Positions 12,120-24,179 of a stretch of 64,000 bases of DNA are shown piece after piece. The notes under the pieces are model-generated. The model worked only from the letters and a program-made list of their open reading frames with translations. It did no database searches and was not told the origin of the DNA. Source of the DNA: Cannabis sativa (lineage: Eukaryota; Streptophyta; Magnoliopsida; Rosales; Cannabaceae). The stretch spans positions 24,069,280 to 24,133,279 of the forward strand of contig NC_083605.1 in the NCBI RefSeq assembly GCF_029168945.1, given 5' to 3'. Positions within the stretch are counted from its first letter, which is position 1; the number at the start of each line of letters is the position of its first letter. The position numbers were made by a program, and so were the translations under genes.

Positions 12120-12370
12120 AAAATCAGGTCCAAGGTGTCGAATGCTCGCACGCACCAGGTGTTGGGACAAGACACCATCACGCGCACGCATATCGAACAC
12201 AGATGCTTTTCTGAAGTCGTGTCTTCAGACACGTGATGGTGTTGTCAGCGCCCGTCCTCCTGGCAGCTGACCGAGGTTTCTAGGTCATGGAGGCTGCAAA
12301 CACCCACTTCCGCGCGCGCCCGCAGCCTTCCTGGGCTGCATGTGCAGCCCTTCTGGGCAGCACACACAAA
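12120..12370 (+). other. GC-rich island in Copia element 2 leader
   Basis: About 250 bp with CGCGCGCGCCCGC-type tracts inside AT-rich DNA, at the same distance from the primer site as the island of element 1. The overlapping frame 12287-12505 is not supported as a gene. Confidence 0.55.
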
Positions 12371-13404
12371 AACTTGAATTTTGTGGGATTTTTCAATTTT
12401 TTCCGAATTTTCCCAAATTCAAAACCCAAAAATCAAAATAAAATATTATTTTTAATATATTTAAGCTTAAATATCAATTTTAAATTAATAATATTTAATT
12501 TTTAATAGATTATTATTAATTTCTGATATTTTGAGATTTAAATTTAAAAATTGATTATTTTATTTTTAAAATTATGGTCAGATTTTAAAATTTTATTAAT
12601 TTCTTTAATATTTATTATTATTTAATTATAAGATCAGATATTTTAATATTAGTCATATTTTAAATTAAAAGATAACTTTATCCTTTTAATTTAAAATATT
12701 ATATTAAAATTATCTTATAAAATAAATTTTATAATTATTAATTTGAAATTAACATAGATATTTTTATAGATATTCTAACCATAATATTTTCAAATTTAAA
12801 ATTGGTTATTTAGTTAAATATTTAATTTTTATAAATTATAAGTTAGAAAAAATTATGTTTATGCTATTTTATATCATTTTACTTATTAAATATTTATAAA
12901 TAGTATTTTCAATATTTAAATAACTTAGATATTTTTGTTAAAATTTGAAAAATGCTTAATTTGACATATTTTGACATATAATTAGGATAATTATTATTTT
13001 ATTCTTAAAATAATAATTGCCTAACCACATCTATTTTAAAATTGGTTTATTTTATTATTTTAATTTTATTAAATTATAAGATTAGAAAATAATATTGAAA
13101 ATATCTAATTAACTATTTTCAAATCATATATCTTATTAGATATTTAATTTAATTTGATAAAATAATTCAAATAAACCTAGATATTTTAAATTAGTTTCAC
13201 TTTTGAATTTTAAATTTTGATGAGATATTTAAGGTTGTTTTTTTTAACAACCTTAAATTTTCAAAAAATTTAGTTGGTTAGTTAAAATAATAATTTAATT
13301 ATATAAATATTTTATTTCACAATCTGTTACATGGAAATTGTTTGTTTTATTTATATTGTTTATTCTATTTTTTAACAAACCTATTATTTATTTGATCTAA
13401 ATTG

Positions 13405-13865
13405 CTATGATTAACTTGTTGACAGATCCAATGATCTGATTTTAATCATAGTCCAATTGTCAATTGATCCTATAAATAATTTGTAACAGGTAAATTTTGT
13501 ACTTCTTTCGTCCATGTAAACCTAGAAACATGATAGGGCCCATCCAAATCAATTTGACATGTGTGAGCCTATATGTTTGCTTTTAGGCTTAGATGCATAT
13601 ATGAAGCCCATTTATTTCTAGATATATAAATAGACTAGGTTGCTAGAATAAAATATCATCATATGATAGTTTATTTAGGCCCAATTAGTGTTGGACTTAT
13701 TCAATGAATATTAATTATTTAATGAAAGGTTAAATTCCTCTCCTTTGGGCCTTGTGTGAGAGTTAAGAGGCCATTAGTAGTGGGTACGACATACTGAACC
13801 CAGTCCTCCCTCACATGAACAACCCCAATTGTGAAGGCTCATTTGCCTTATTTAAATAATTGTAT
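13405..13865 (+). other. Leader block conserved between Copia elements 2 and 1
   Basis: Plus-strand counterpart of 3880-4345. The core around GTGGGTACGACATACTGAAC is nearly identical in both elements. No ORF. Confidence 0.6.
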
Positions 13866-14318
13866 TAGGTTAATTATACTAGTTTAACCTAATTAAAATT
13901 GAATTAGAAACATAATTAATTTTGAAATATATGGAATTAATTTTTTATTGGATTAATTTAAAATTAATTTAGAAAAACACACTTAGTTTAATGAAATATT
14001 CTAGATAATGATTTTTAGTAACTAATTTATATTTTCTAATATTTAATTTAAGTAGAAAAATATATTTAAGTTGAAAAATTAACTTTTGTTAATTAATTTT
14101 AGACCAACTTAAATTACGCATTTTTCTTAGAACTTAAATAGAATTAATAATTAATTTGATTTTGTTCAAGATACTTAATTATTTATTTCTATTTCATAAA
14201 ATTTGATTAGAAAATATATTTATATTGGAAATTAATTTTAGACCAACTTAATTAGATTATTTTTCTTAGATATTAAATTAGAATTAATAATTAAGTTGAT
14301 TTTATTCTAGATACTTAA

Positions 14319-14708
14319 TTATTTTTAGGGTAAATACCATTTTGGACCCTGTGTTTTGCAAAAGTTACAGATTGGACCCTGTGTTTTGTTAAATGACAAA
14401 ATGGACCCTGTATTTTCTAAAATAGTAAAAATAGGACCCTGAGCTTAATTTTTGACAACTTTTTTTTAATACAACCAACTTGAAGACAATGCTTAATACG
14501 AACAAATACAAAAAATGTAAACAGTTTTGTCATATCACTTTTAGATCGGATTATAATCAAACTTTATTTTGACAAAAAATCAATTCAGGGTCCTATTTGT
14601 ACTATTTTAGAAAATACAGGGTCCATTTTGTCATTTAACAAAACATAGGGTCCAATTGGTAACTTTTGTAAAACAGAGGGTCCAAAATGGTATTTACCCT
14701 TATTTTTA
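14319..14708. mobile_element. Mutator-like MITE, copy 2, with 9-bp target duplication
   Basis: Element 14328-14699 (372 bp), the same family and genomic orientation as 1977-2349, flanked by TTATTTTTA at 14319-14327 and 14700-14708. The different target duplication shows an independent insertion. Confidence 0.88.
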
Positions 14709-15999
14709 TTTTAATAAATTTAATTAAATAAAAATATATATTTAAGTTGAAAATTCTTCAATTTCAGATCAACATGAATTAGAATAATTTTCAGAATATA
14801 TTTTATTTTATTTTAAGAATCATTTTTTATATACAATTTCGAAATACATTTCTTTAAATATAGATATTTTGAAATTTTTTAATTTTGAAAATTAGATTAA
14901 GTTGAAAATTAATTTTAATTAATTTTAGATCAACTTAAATCAAGTAATTTTCATTAATGATTTAATTAAAATAAATAGACTAAAATATATTATATTTTAA
15001 TTAGAAAATAAGTAATTAGTTTATGAATTATCTAGATAGATATTTTCTAGGTAGACTTTTTGGTATTTTTCTAGATATATTTAATTAAATAGAAAATTAA
15101 TATTTAAGTTGATTTGTTCTAGACACTTAAATATTTGATATTTTTTAAGACATTTAATTAAATAGGAAAATTATATTTATGTTGAAAATTAATTTATTTA
15201 ATTATAGACCAACATAAATTAGAATAATTTTTCCAATTTATTTTATTTTATTTTAAGTGAATTTCGAAAGTGCATTGCTTCTCAATACATTAGATTTCGA
15301 ATTCAATTAGTTATATATTTATAGAAAAATTAAATTTGAGTTGAAAATTAATTTTAATTAATTTTGGTCCAACATAAATTAAGTAATTTTTCATAATATT
15401 TATTGGAAAATTAATACTAAGGATGGAAAATAATTTTTTTTTTTATTATTCAGATCTTCTTAGGGTATAATTTTATAAATATTAAATTAAAATTTATATT
15501 TAGAGTTATCTAAATTAGTAATTTTATCTAAATAAATATATGTTAAAATAAGTATCAAAAGAAAATACAACTCTTTAAAATAATGAGCTTTTAGTTATAA
15601 GGATATTCAATCTCCATTGTTGGTCCTACATGGTTAAATATTTTCAATATAACTTTGAGACGCTAGACTTCGTTGGATTCTTATTTTAATAAAAATTATC
15701 CTTTAATGTTTCCTCTTAGCCTTTTTATTTCGAATTTGCTTAATAATATATCATTGGATGAATGGTTTATAAATCATCCGCTTATGATGTCACTCTAATT
15801 TCTCTTATGAAATTGAATGGCGCAGATGACTATATTCCTGACATTCTATCCCAAAATGATATAAATTCTCGATCTAATAGAATCTCCTACTTGTATATGC
15901 TTACTTTAGGCAACTTAAACTTAGAGTTAAATTAGTAGTGGTGGTCTAAGCTAGAATAATTACTCATGTATATTTGGTAAAATTTAAGTCTTTGACTTT

Positions 16000-17984
16000 A
16001 AATTTTAGATTTTAAATAGAAATTTTTTAATTTTAGTTTCCTAATATACATTGGACAATACAGCATGACTTTCACAAGTTATTAAAATCCATTTTCTATC
16101 AATGGATTCTAACTGTATGTTAATGTATGGAATATGAATTTTGTATTCTGTGACCAGAACCCACTTGGAATATTCTAAGAACTCTTTACTGTAACTAAAC
16201 CTAAGTCATCAAAAGACCACAACCACATTTTAGTATCTATGGCATTTGCATCTTATTCATAGTGGTTTTGACAAAATCATTCTTTGTAAAGAGTCAATAT
16301 GTCAATATCCACTTGAAAGTAGGATCATCTATATTCGCATATATAGATGTACATTCAGGGATGGATATGAGTTATCGTTAAATTCTTAAGACGATCACTC
16401 TAGATTTTACCTTAAGCAAAAAAAGATTGAAATATTTGAGAAATTTCAAGAATTTCTAGCAATGTTAGAAAATATTAAGGTAAGTAAGTTAAAGATCTTG
16501 CAAACTAATAGGGGTGGAGAAATACTTGGATATGTAGTTCAAAGATCATTAAGTTGAACTTTGAATTGTATTCAAACTTACCTTCCCAAAAATTCAATTT
16601 GCATATTGATGATAATATAAGGTTTATGATTAGTTACTAGCAGTTGCCTAAGTCCTTCTAGGGATATACCCTAGTGATAGGAAAATTTCAGAATGATGAA
16701 ATGGATGTATACTTATAGATTTATGGATGTCCTAATCGTGACCTTAAGAAAAGCTAGAACTGTTAACTAAGGTTTGCATGTTTGATAGCTATTCTAAATG
16801 ATTAGGGGTGGACCATCTTATGGTCGTTAAGATAAGAAAGTGTTTATTTTAACAAATACTACTTTTCCAAGAAAATGACTAAGTTTGAAAAACAAAGTAG
16901 CAAAGTAGAGGAGATATTTTTTTCTTGATTCCAAAAGTGTTCTATCATCTTATTTTGCATAAGATGGTCCCACTACCTCTGTTGTCTTGACACAACCAAA
17001 GAGGACAATACCATAAGTGCTCTTAGACAGATAGTCACAGTACCTTGTTTTAGTGGGAGGGTTTCAAGGAACTCACCATGTTATGACTTGGAAGACACTT
17101 ATGATTAAAAATCTATTGTTAGTTTAAACATGTAATGGATAGTCAGAATAAGGAACTAAGCAGCAAAGCCATGAGAACTATAGCATTCATATGGAGTAAC
17201 CAAAAGTTTTTCTATTGCAAGGACAAGAAAGGAAATTTGAAAATTAAGTCTATTCAATGGACTTAACAAAACTTCCTGTTCCTAGTGTTAAAGGTTTGAG
17301 TTTATTTAAACCTATGGCTTGTGGTATGTCTGGTGATTTACTTACTTTAGTGCTAGCGACTTACTTTAGTAAGTTGCTAGAGTATTTTTCTAATTCTATA
17401 GAAGCTTCTCGACTTATAGACATAAATTTTATTTATCTAAGGAAAAGTTTCAACTATTCCAAAAAAAGATAAAGGCCAAGGAAGGAATTCTTAAGGATCA
17501 ACAGTGAGAGGTCTCAGATATGCTTTGCTATGCATTAGACCAGACACCTGCTGTTGAGTGCAAGGGAGTAATGAGTAGGTATCAGATTAATCCAAGAAAG
17601 GAACACTGGAAGATAATCAAGTGAATCTTAAGATCAAAAAGAGCAACTATATGTTAGTCGATAAGGGTGGTATTTAATAATCTTAGACTACACCAAATCG
17701 GGTTTCTAGACTTGCCTTCATGCTAGAAAGTCTACCGATGAGATGGTGATTACTCTGGGGGTGGAGCAGTGATTTTGGAGAAGTGTAAAAACCTATCTGA
17801 AGTCTCTAATTCTACCAATGAGACTGAATGTTAAAGTTGCAGGAAAGATACTTATTCAGTTTATGAAAAGTTCTATACAATGTTGGCATTGTACCAATAA
17901 TTTAATTGACTACTAGTGTTACTTCCTGACTAACACAGAAGTAGTTGCCAAAAAGTAAAGAATCCAGTATCCCTAGAGGAGTAG
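16000..17984 (+). pseudogene. Decayed Copia pol of element 2 (integrase to RNase H)
   Basis: No frame longer than about 70 codons survives, but fragments in conserved order can be read. They include an integrase-like piece near 16430-16540 (EKFQEF...LQTNRGGE), a reverse-transcriptase-like piece near 16700-16760 in which the catalytic box is not recognisable, and an RNase H-proximal piece near 17515-17680 (RYAMHCTRPD, then SKKGTLED). A further piece near 17745-17775 matches the GGGAVSW-type region. Stops and frameshifts throughout. It would have encoded the Copia polyprotein. The plus frame 17257-17472 is a shadow. Confidence 0.7.
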
Positions 17985-19910
17985 ACATATGTTGGGTTTT
18001 ATGCCCTAAATAAAACTCTTTACAATCTGATTAGTTATCAATATAAGAAATTTGAAGTGATTGATGTTTGCATGAATTCTACATGCTAATGGTTTAATAT
18101 GTTTGATATGTTTATTACATTCATACACACAAAATCAGTTCAATCCAGATCATATGTTTATTCACAATTACAGTATCGTCAACACAGTGGAATGTGATTG
18201 TGATCATATGTATCAAAAGACTTAGTCCCTGTTTCATCAGTGTTATTGGATTTACACTAATGTGATAATCAGCAATGATGTGTACTTACACTTGGAGTAA
18301 GTGTTATGTTCTTTCCAGGACATTAGTAAAGTATACTAGTTTCGAATGTATGGAGTATACATTGGACTGGACCGATATTGCAACTAAGTTAAGATATTAC
18401 AAACTTACCGTTATACATATCTTTCCAAGTCAATATCAGTAGTTGATCTTAAGATTAAAAGAATCTAAATCCTGATATGCTTAGACTCAACTCAGGAGTG
18501 CAATTCATGTTCTTAGATTTATTAGTTAAGCCTACTTTCGGGTCAGGGTGATACGTATATTTCGAGAACATGATAGTATGATTGAGTGGGAGTGCTGAAC
18601 ATAAATATGGAATCTATAGCTTCTACTGGTGTATAGAAGTCAAGTGATGATTCCCTTCGAGCTTAGCAAATAGAAGTAAATGGATGAGCTCTTGTTTAAC
18701 TGACTAATTATTAGATCACTAAACACCATTTACAGGTAGCTAAGTGTTTTAAGGGGCAAAATACATTGAGGGGTGAGAACGGTAAAGAAATCCCATCTCG
18801 ATGTAGATCATCTATATAGAGGATCTTTAAATCACAATAAGATTATAACAATGGTTAAATGAGATAGTATATTGATATCGTGGAACATACAATATGCTCT
18901 ATATAAGTCTGAGAGTGCAATTCTAAGTTCTAAGAGTGGATTCAACGAAGAATTAATAAGTAGGAATTTACTTGGTAAATTTGGTTCACTTATTGGAAGC
19001 TCAGCATATAGATCCATGGTCCCCATTCTAGTTGAGAACATTCTGCTTGTAAGACTCATTAATTGATTCGTGATTGATCAATTATAATTCTAAAGTTAGA
19101 CTATGTCTAATTTTATGAATTTTCACTAAACAGGGGTGAAATTGTAAAGAAAAGAGTTTTCTAGGTTTATTTATTTATTAATGGACTTTTTATGTCTAAT
19201 TAATAATTAAATTAAATGACAATATTATTTAATAATCTATTTTAGTTATTAAATAATTAGTTTTGGCATTTAAAAGGTTAGAATTCGAAAATTGACGTTT
19301 TTGAGAAAATAGAGATAAAATTTGATAAAACTGCAAAATCAAGTGAGGCCCATTAAACACCATATGGCCGGCCACTTAGATGAAGTTTTTCAAATTAATA
19401 TTTTCATTATTTTAATGCCAAATAATTCTAAACCTAGACCTAGTAGTTGCCTATAAATAGAAAGTGATGGCTCAGTCAAAACACAAGTTTTTCAGATCAT
19501 CTTTCTGACAGAAATTTCTCTTTTCAGAAAAACTAAGCCTTCCCCACTTTCTACACCTTGGCCGAAACCCTCTCTCTTTTCTTCTTCATCTTTTTCGTGA
19601 CCCTAGTGAAAGAGTGAGTGCCCACACACAGCAAGCAGTAACTCAATCATAGATTGGAAGACTGTGAAGGATCAAAACTTGAAGAAGAAGGACATTCGGG
19701 CTCAGATCTTGATTATACTCTGCTACAGAAAGGAATCAAGGGTTAGAGATCTGAGTGGAAGGAGACATTAATTCTGCTGCATCAATGTAAGGTTTTCTTA
19801 ACTTTATATGTGTTTATTTTATCGTTTTAGAAAGTTCATATTTAGGATGTTTAAACAACATACTTGTGAGTAGATCTAAGATCCTGGTAAAATAAATTTC
19901 CAACAACATA
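17985..19910 (+). mobile_element. Solo LTR of the element 1 family, with 5-bp target duplication
   Basis: LTR at 17990-19905 (1916 bp), TGTTGGGTTTTATGCCC to TTTCCAACA, flanked by ACATA at 17985-17989 and 19906-19910. It is inserted in the pol remnant of element 2, whose sequence resumes at 19911. Highly similar to 5613-7514 but on the opposite strand. Solo LTRs arise by recombination between the two LTRs of a full element. Confidence 0.93.
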
Positions 19911-20103
19911 TAGAGAGGAAGTTCACAATATCAAGGAATTTGTGACTAAGGAAATGTGTAATGGTGGAGGAAAGGTTGTATTGCATGCAACCTGTCAGAT
20001 CCTATTACGGAGAGAATACTACATACTACACTTGATCTGGATATCAAGGTGTTGAGATTATTTGAAATGCACTTTTTGTTTTATTTTAGTGCAAGTGGGA
20101 GTT
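19911..20103 (+). pseudogene. End of element 2 pol remnant and polypurine tract
   Basis: Continues the broken RNase H C-terminus (ERKFHNIKEFVTKE, then a degenerate tail). It ends in the polypurine tract AAGTGGGAGTT at 20093-20103, directly before the 3' LTR. That tract primes plus-strand DNA synthesis. Confidence 0.75.
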
Positions 20104-21107
20104 TGTTGGGTTTTGTGCCCTAAATAAAACCCATTTCAATATAATAAGATTTACTAACTAATAAAGATCAGAAATCATTCTATGTTGCATGGTTCACATG
20201 ATTTATTTCATGATTATGCTTAATGTATAAATTCTATTAAGTCCAGAACATATATAAATATATATATATTTGTTCATGATTATAGTGTTGTCAGCACAGT
20301 GGAATATAATCATGATTATATGTTCAAAACTTTTAATTCCCATAATTTGTTAATTCACTAGATTTAGACTGGCATGATAATCAGCGATAAGGTTACTTAC
20401 AACTTGGATTAGTGTTATGTCCTTTCTAGGGCATTGGCAAAGTTTACCAGTATCAGATCTATGGAGTATACATTGGAAGGGACCGATATTGATCTTAGAT
20501 AAGATATCATAAACTTATCGTTATATCTTTCTAAGTCAATGTCAATGGTTGATCTTAGGTCTATGGATCTTAACCCTGGTATGGTTAGGTTCAACTTAGT
20601 TGTAGTATTTATGTTCTTCAATTTGTTCGTTAAAGTTGACCAATTGGATCTTCTCGTGACATATAGATTAAGGACATGGTAGTTCAATTAAGTGGGAGCG
20701 CTAAACATAGATTTGGAATCTATAGCTTCTATAAGTATTTAGAAGTGAAACAATGATTTCCTTCAAGCTTGGTTGAATAGAGATAAATTATTGAGGTCTC
20801 ATTTAAGTAATTATATTAGTTTACTGAAGTATCATTTAGAGGTTGCTAAGTGTTTTAAGGATAAAATACATTGAAGGGTAGAACGGTAAATTTGTCCCTA
20901 TTCAGTGTAGATCATCTATAGAGGATCTTTGACTATTAGGATTGTAACAATGGATAATCATAACGTATCTATATCGTGGTACATATAAAGCGTTTTATAT
21001 AATTGAGAGTGCTATTCAATTCCAAATCTATAGTGGCACAAGGCGGAATTAATAAGTTAGAGAATTTACTTGGTAAATTCTGGATCTACTTATTGAAAGC
21101 TCGGTTA
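20104..21107 (+). repeat. 3' LTR of Copia element 2, truncated
   Basis: Starts TGTTGGGTTTTGTGCCC and parallels the 5' LTR up to the shared CTCGGTTA, then stops matching at about 21107, losing roughly 870 bp. No target duplication can be tested because the end is missing. Confidence 0.88.
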
Positions 21108-21187
21108 CTCAGATGGTGGAAGGCTGACCTTGGCTTAGAGAAGTCAATATGCTGCACGAGTGTTCCGCTACTTGAAAAGTTGAGCCC

Positions 21188-21745
21188 GTGACACTGGGCA
21201 TTAGTCGGTTTTTTTCTATACAAAAATTTAAAATTTGGTTTTTAGTCTGGATTGGTGCAATCCAAAAACTGACCGACCAATCCAGAACCTATCTTAAAAC
21301 TGACCGTTTTTTAACCTCGATTTGGTGAGTTTAAACTGTCCAAACCAAGCTTCTTCTTTTTTTTTAAAAAAATATGATTCAATTTTTTCTATAAGCACAT
21401 TATTCTACATTTTACAACTACAACCATACAAATTAATTGTTCAAAAACTAATTGTCTTATTCTTTTAACTTTAATATTAATAAAATAATAATATATTATT
21501 ATTATATATTATGAGTAACTACAATACATAAAGACAAAAACTTACTAGATTAATATATATGTATAACAGTCGGTTTCAGTCTTTTCGGTCGATTTATTAC
21601 AAAAAAAAAAACCAACCGTTCAATGGCGGTTTTAACCATTAGTGGTTTTTTCGGTTTTCAGTTTTGCCAGTTTCGATTCCAGCGGTGTTCGGTAGGTCAA
21701 TTTGAACGATTTTTTTTAGTTTTATGGATTTCATGCTCAGCCCTA
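21188..21745. mobile_element. hAT-type non-autonomous element, decayed
   Basis: Both ends carry a degenerate inverted repeat (left ...ACTGGGCATTAGTCGG, right reverse complement AGGGCTGAGCATG) and the interior is rich in CGGTTTTT and complementary phrases. An 8-bp target duplication was not found. The frame 21623-21844 is internal to it. 21108-21187 before it is unassigned. Confidence 0.45.
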
Positions 21746-21984
21746 CCAAAATGTACCCTTCATCTTCAAATATTATTTTTTTTTAGTTTCTCTCTCATTT
21801 ACATCAAATTTGATATACTTTCTTACAAAAATTACTGCAAATAGTGGGTAACTTCAAAAATTATCCACAATAGTCCCACATACTACTTTTAATTAAATTT
21901 TATAGTTATATATGTTCTTTTAAAAAAATTAGTTGGTGATAAAGTAACCTTTTTTTTTTTAAAAAAAAAACTAAATAATATCTT

Positions 21985-22140
21985 TTTTTTTTAGTGTAGC
22001 GTAATTGTGTTTACAATGAATTAATAGTTTAATAGCTTAAAGGTCTTGGGTTCAAACCCATGACCTCTCCCTTTTTCCCATCACTCCCTTACCACTAATT
22101 TAGTCTTAGTAGCTTAACTAAATAATATTACTCAATTAGA
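21985..22140 (+). repeat. Possible tRNA-derived SINE remnant
   Basis: GGTTCAAACCC at about 22050-22060 resembles the B box of an RNA polymerase III promoter and follows an A-box-like stretch. No tRNA cloverleaf can be formed, so it is not a tRNA gene. Confidence 0.35.
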
Positions 22141-22164
22141 CAATGATATTTATAAAGTTGATTC

Positions 22165-22345
22165 AAAATTAGGGGTAGCGAAACGACTTTCGACACGATA
22201 CATGAACATGACACGAATTTTACAAGTTAGGATCAAGACAATTAGAGGCGGGTCGACACGACTTGACACAAAATAAAAACGGGTCAAACACGGCACGACA
22301 CACTTAACACGAATTTAACACGTTTTCTTTTTTTAAATATAATAA
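22165..22345. repeat. hAT-like repeat with gacacga motifs
   Basis: Dense GACACGA/CACGACAC phrases starting at taggggtagcg; similar phrases occur at 27690-27880. Decayed, without a clear right end. Confidence 0.35.
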
Positions 22346-22380
22346 AATAAAAAATTATTAATAATAATATAATTACATAA

Positions 22381-22822
22381 ATATATATATGGGTGCACTC
22401 TTAATGGGTACTACCCATGAATGGGTAAAATTAGAAAATTTTGAGTTTTTATACTTAATTTTTCTATCTAATTAAAAAACTCTCTCATTTTTATATCATA
22501 TGCACTGAGATTATTCCATCGGTAAAAAAAAAATTTATAAAAAAAAATTTTTTAGCAAGAAAAATAAGAAAAGAAAAAGTTGAGTTTGAGTTAAATATTT
22601 TTGTATGAACATATTTTTGATATAGTGTAAAAAGAGATATTTTTTGATATTTTCTTTAATTAAGTAGTTAAATTAAGCATAGAAATTTAAATTTGTGATT
22701 TCATTATTCGTTATTAGATCGAAATTCGATGGTTTGATATTTTTAAAATTAATACTTATAGTTAAATTTGTTTAGTAACCATTCATGGGTAATACCCATT
22801 AAGAAGTGTTCCATATATATAT
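22381..22822. mobile_element. MITE with about 35-bp inverted repeats
   Basis: Element 22391-22812: left end GGGTGCACTCTTAATGGGTA, right end reverse complement GGAACACTTCTTAATGGGTA, continuing TTACCCATGAATGG. Both flanks are ATATATATAT, so a target duplication exists but its length is ambiguous. No ORF. Confidence 0.7.
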
Positions 22823-22904
22823 ATTTAGTGCTCAATATTAAGTTAAATTTTTTAAATTTAATTAAGATGAAATTAAAAATATTTTAAAATTTTGTAATTT
22901 TTAT

Positions 22905-23445
22905 TATATATCTATTCTATTTAAAGCCTCGCTCGCACGTACCAGTATCCGAGGGTAGAATATCAAATATGACGATGAAGATCGAAAATTTACTATTCCA
23001 CCATTACCTTAATAACTTTATTTATTAGATTAATATTATTCTTTAAGATTTTTTCACATTAAAAGTAAATGTTATATGAGTATGCATATATTGAGATTAA
23101 TATACTATTATTAATAATAATGTACGTAATATTTGTTTTTAAAATAGGTGTGTTTTACTTAGTGTTTACAAAGTCCAATCGTTCATATGATCATAATATT
23201 TTATACAACTTTTCATCAATTACAACTAAAAAGAATAATCTAATATTTTAATGTTAAATTTATTTATAATTTAATAACTACACTATTATAGCTTTAATGC
23301 ATTTAAAAATAATATTTTTCCTTCAAATAAAATATACTATATTCCTTAAATAATATACATATATAAAGTCTAAAAAAAGACTAAAATTTAAACTAAAACT
23401 AATATTACGTGGCTCGGCAAGTAATATTCATCTAGAATAACAATA
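22905..23445 (-). repeat. Short repeat headed by a CACGT palindrome
   Basis: On the minus strand it begins near 23440 (CTAGATGAATATTACTTGCCGAGCCACGTAA) and ends near 22910 with AATAGAATAGATATA. A second, plus-strand head is at 23455-23495 (ACTAGACGAAAGTTACGTGGCGAGCCACGTAA) and a third at 24970-25000. Class unknown. The frame 23069-23251 is not supported. Confidence 0.4.
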
Positions 23446-23495
23446 TATATATATATATACTAGACGAAAGTTACGTGGCGAGCCACGTAAATATT

Positions 23496-24179
23496 AATTT
23501 TATTTAAGTTTTAGTGATTTTTTAAAAAATACATCTTTGAAAATACATCTTTCACTGCCTATATAATTATATATATATATATATATAGTTCACATGTAAG
23601 ATTATTAGCTTTGAAAATATATAGTTAAATTTCTGGTGAGTCCTCTTAACTCTCATAACTATGAAATTAAATTAGGTATCTTGCCTGTAAGTCTAATATC
23701 TAATGCCCATCTACACAAGTTATAGAAAAAAGTAAATAACCGGTAAATAAAAGATGATCATTTTATAATTAGACAACAAACTTTTTAAATTTATTTTAAA
23801 TCTTAAATATTATTTTTCCAATTAATAAAATCAATGCATCCATCTACCATAAATAATCTTTAATATTTATTTTCATTTACACTAAAATAATTAATATCAA
23901 TTTTTGACAAATTAAGAGAGTATCATGCATAATGCATGTGCATCAAAAACAGTAACTAATTAAATACTAAAATAATTTTAAAAGATATATATACATACAT
24001 ATATATATGTGATCATTTCCATTTTGTGATACACCATTTTTTTTTTCAAAACTTTTTTTTTTGGTTGAACTGTACAAAAGAAAAGACAACAAATTTCTCT
24101 CAACTAAAATTAAATATTCTAAAAAGAAACAAAGTAAATTTAATTTTTTTTTTTACTAATTTCATTTTTAAATTTATAA
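23496..24179. other. AT-rich intergenic DNA
   Basis: Runs of TA repeats (23560-23590, 23985-24010) and poly-T tracts; no gene or element recognised. Confidence 0.4.

Larger units (their letters stand above)
11876..15990 (+). other. Long AT-rich leader of Copia element 2
   Basis: No coding ORF. Contains a GC-rich island, a block conserved with element 1 and a MITE, plus about 3 kb of very AT-rich DNA. At 15595-15640 a phrase (gatattcaatctccattgttgg) matches element 1 near 1940-1965, placing this point just upstream of where gag lies in element 1. Confidence 0.55.
9982..21107 (+). mobile_element. Copia-type LTR retrotransposon, element 2 (old, nested)
   Basis: 5' LTR 9982-11854, decayed primer site 11856-11875, long leader, stop-ridden pol remnants (about 16000-20090), polypurine tract 20093-20103, and a 3' LTR truncated at 21107. 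The two LTRs differ by several percent in the first 110 bp, so it is older than element 3. It was later hit by a Mutator-like MITE and by a solo LTR. Related to element 1 but a distinct subfamily. Confidence 0.85.

Noticed and set aside
22042..22075. tRNA-like GGTTCAAACCC
   Set aside because: Only a B-box-like stretch; no acceptor stem or anticodon arm, so at most a SINE remnant.
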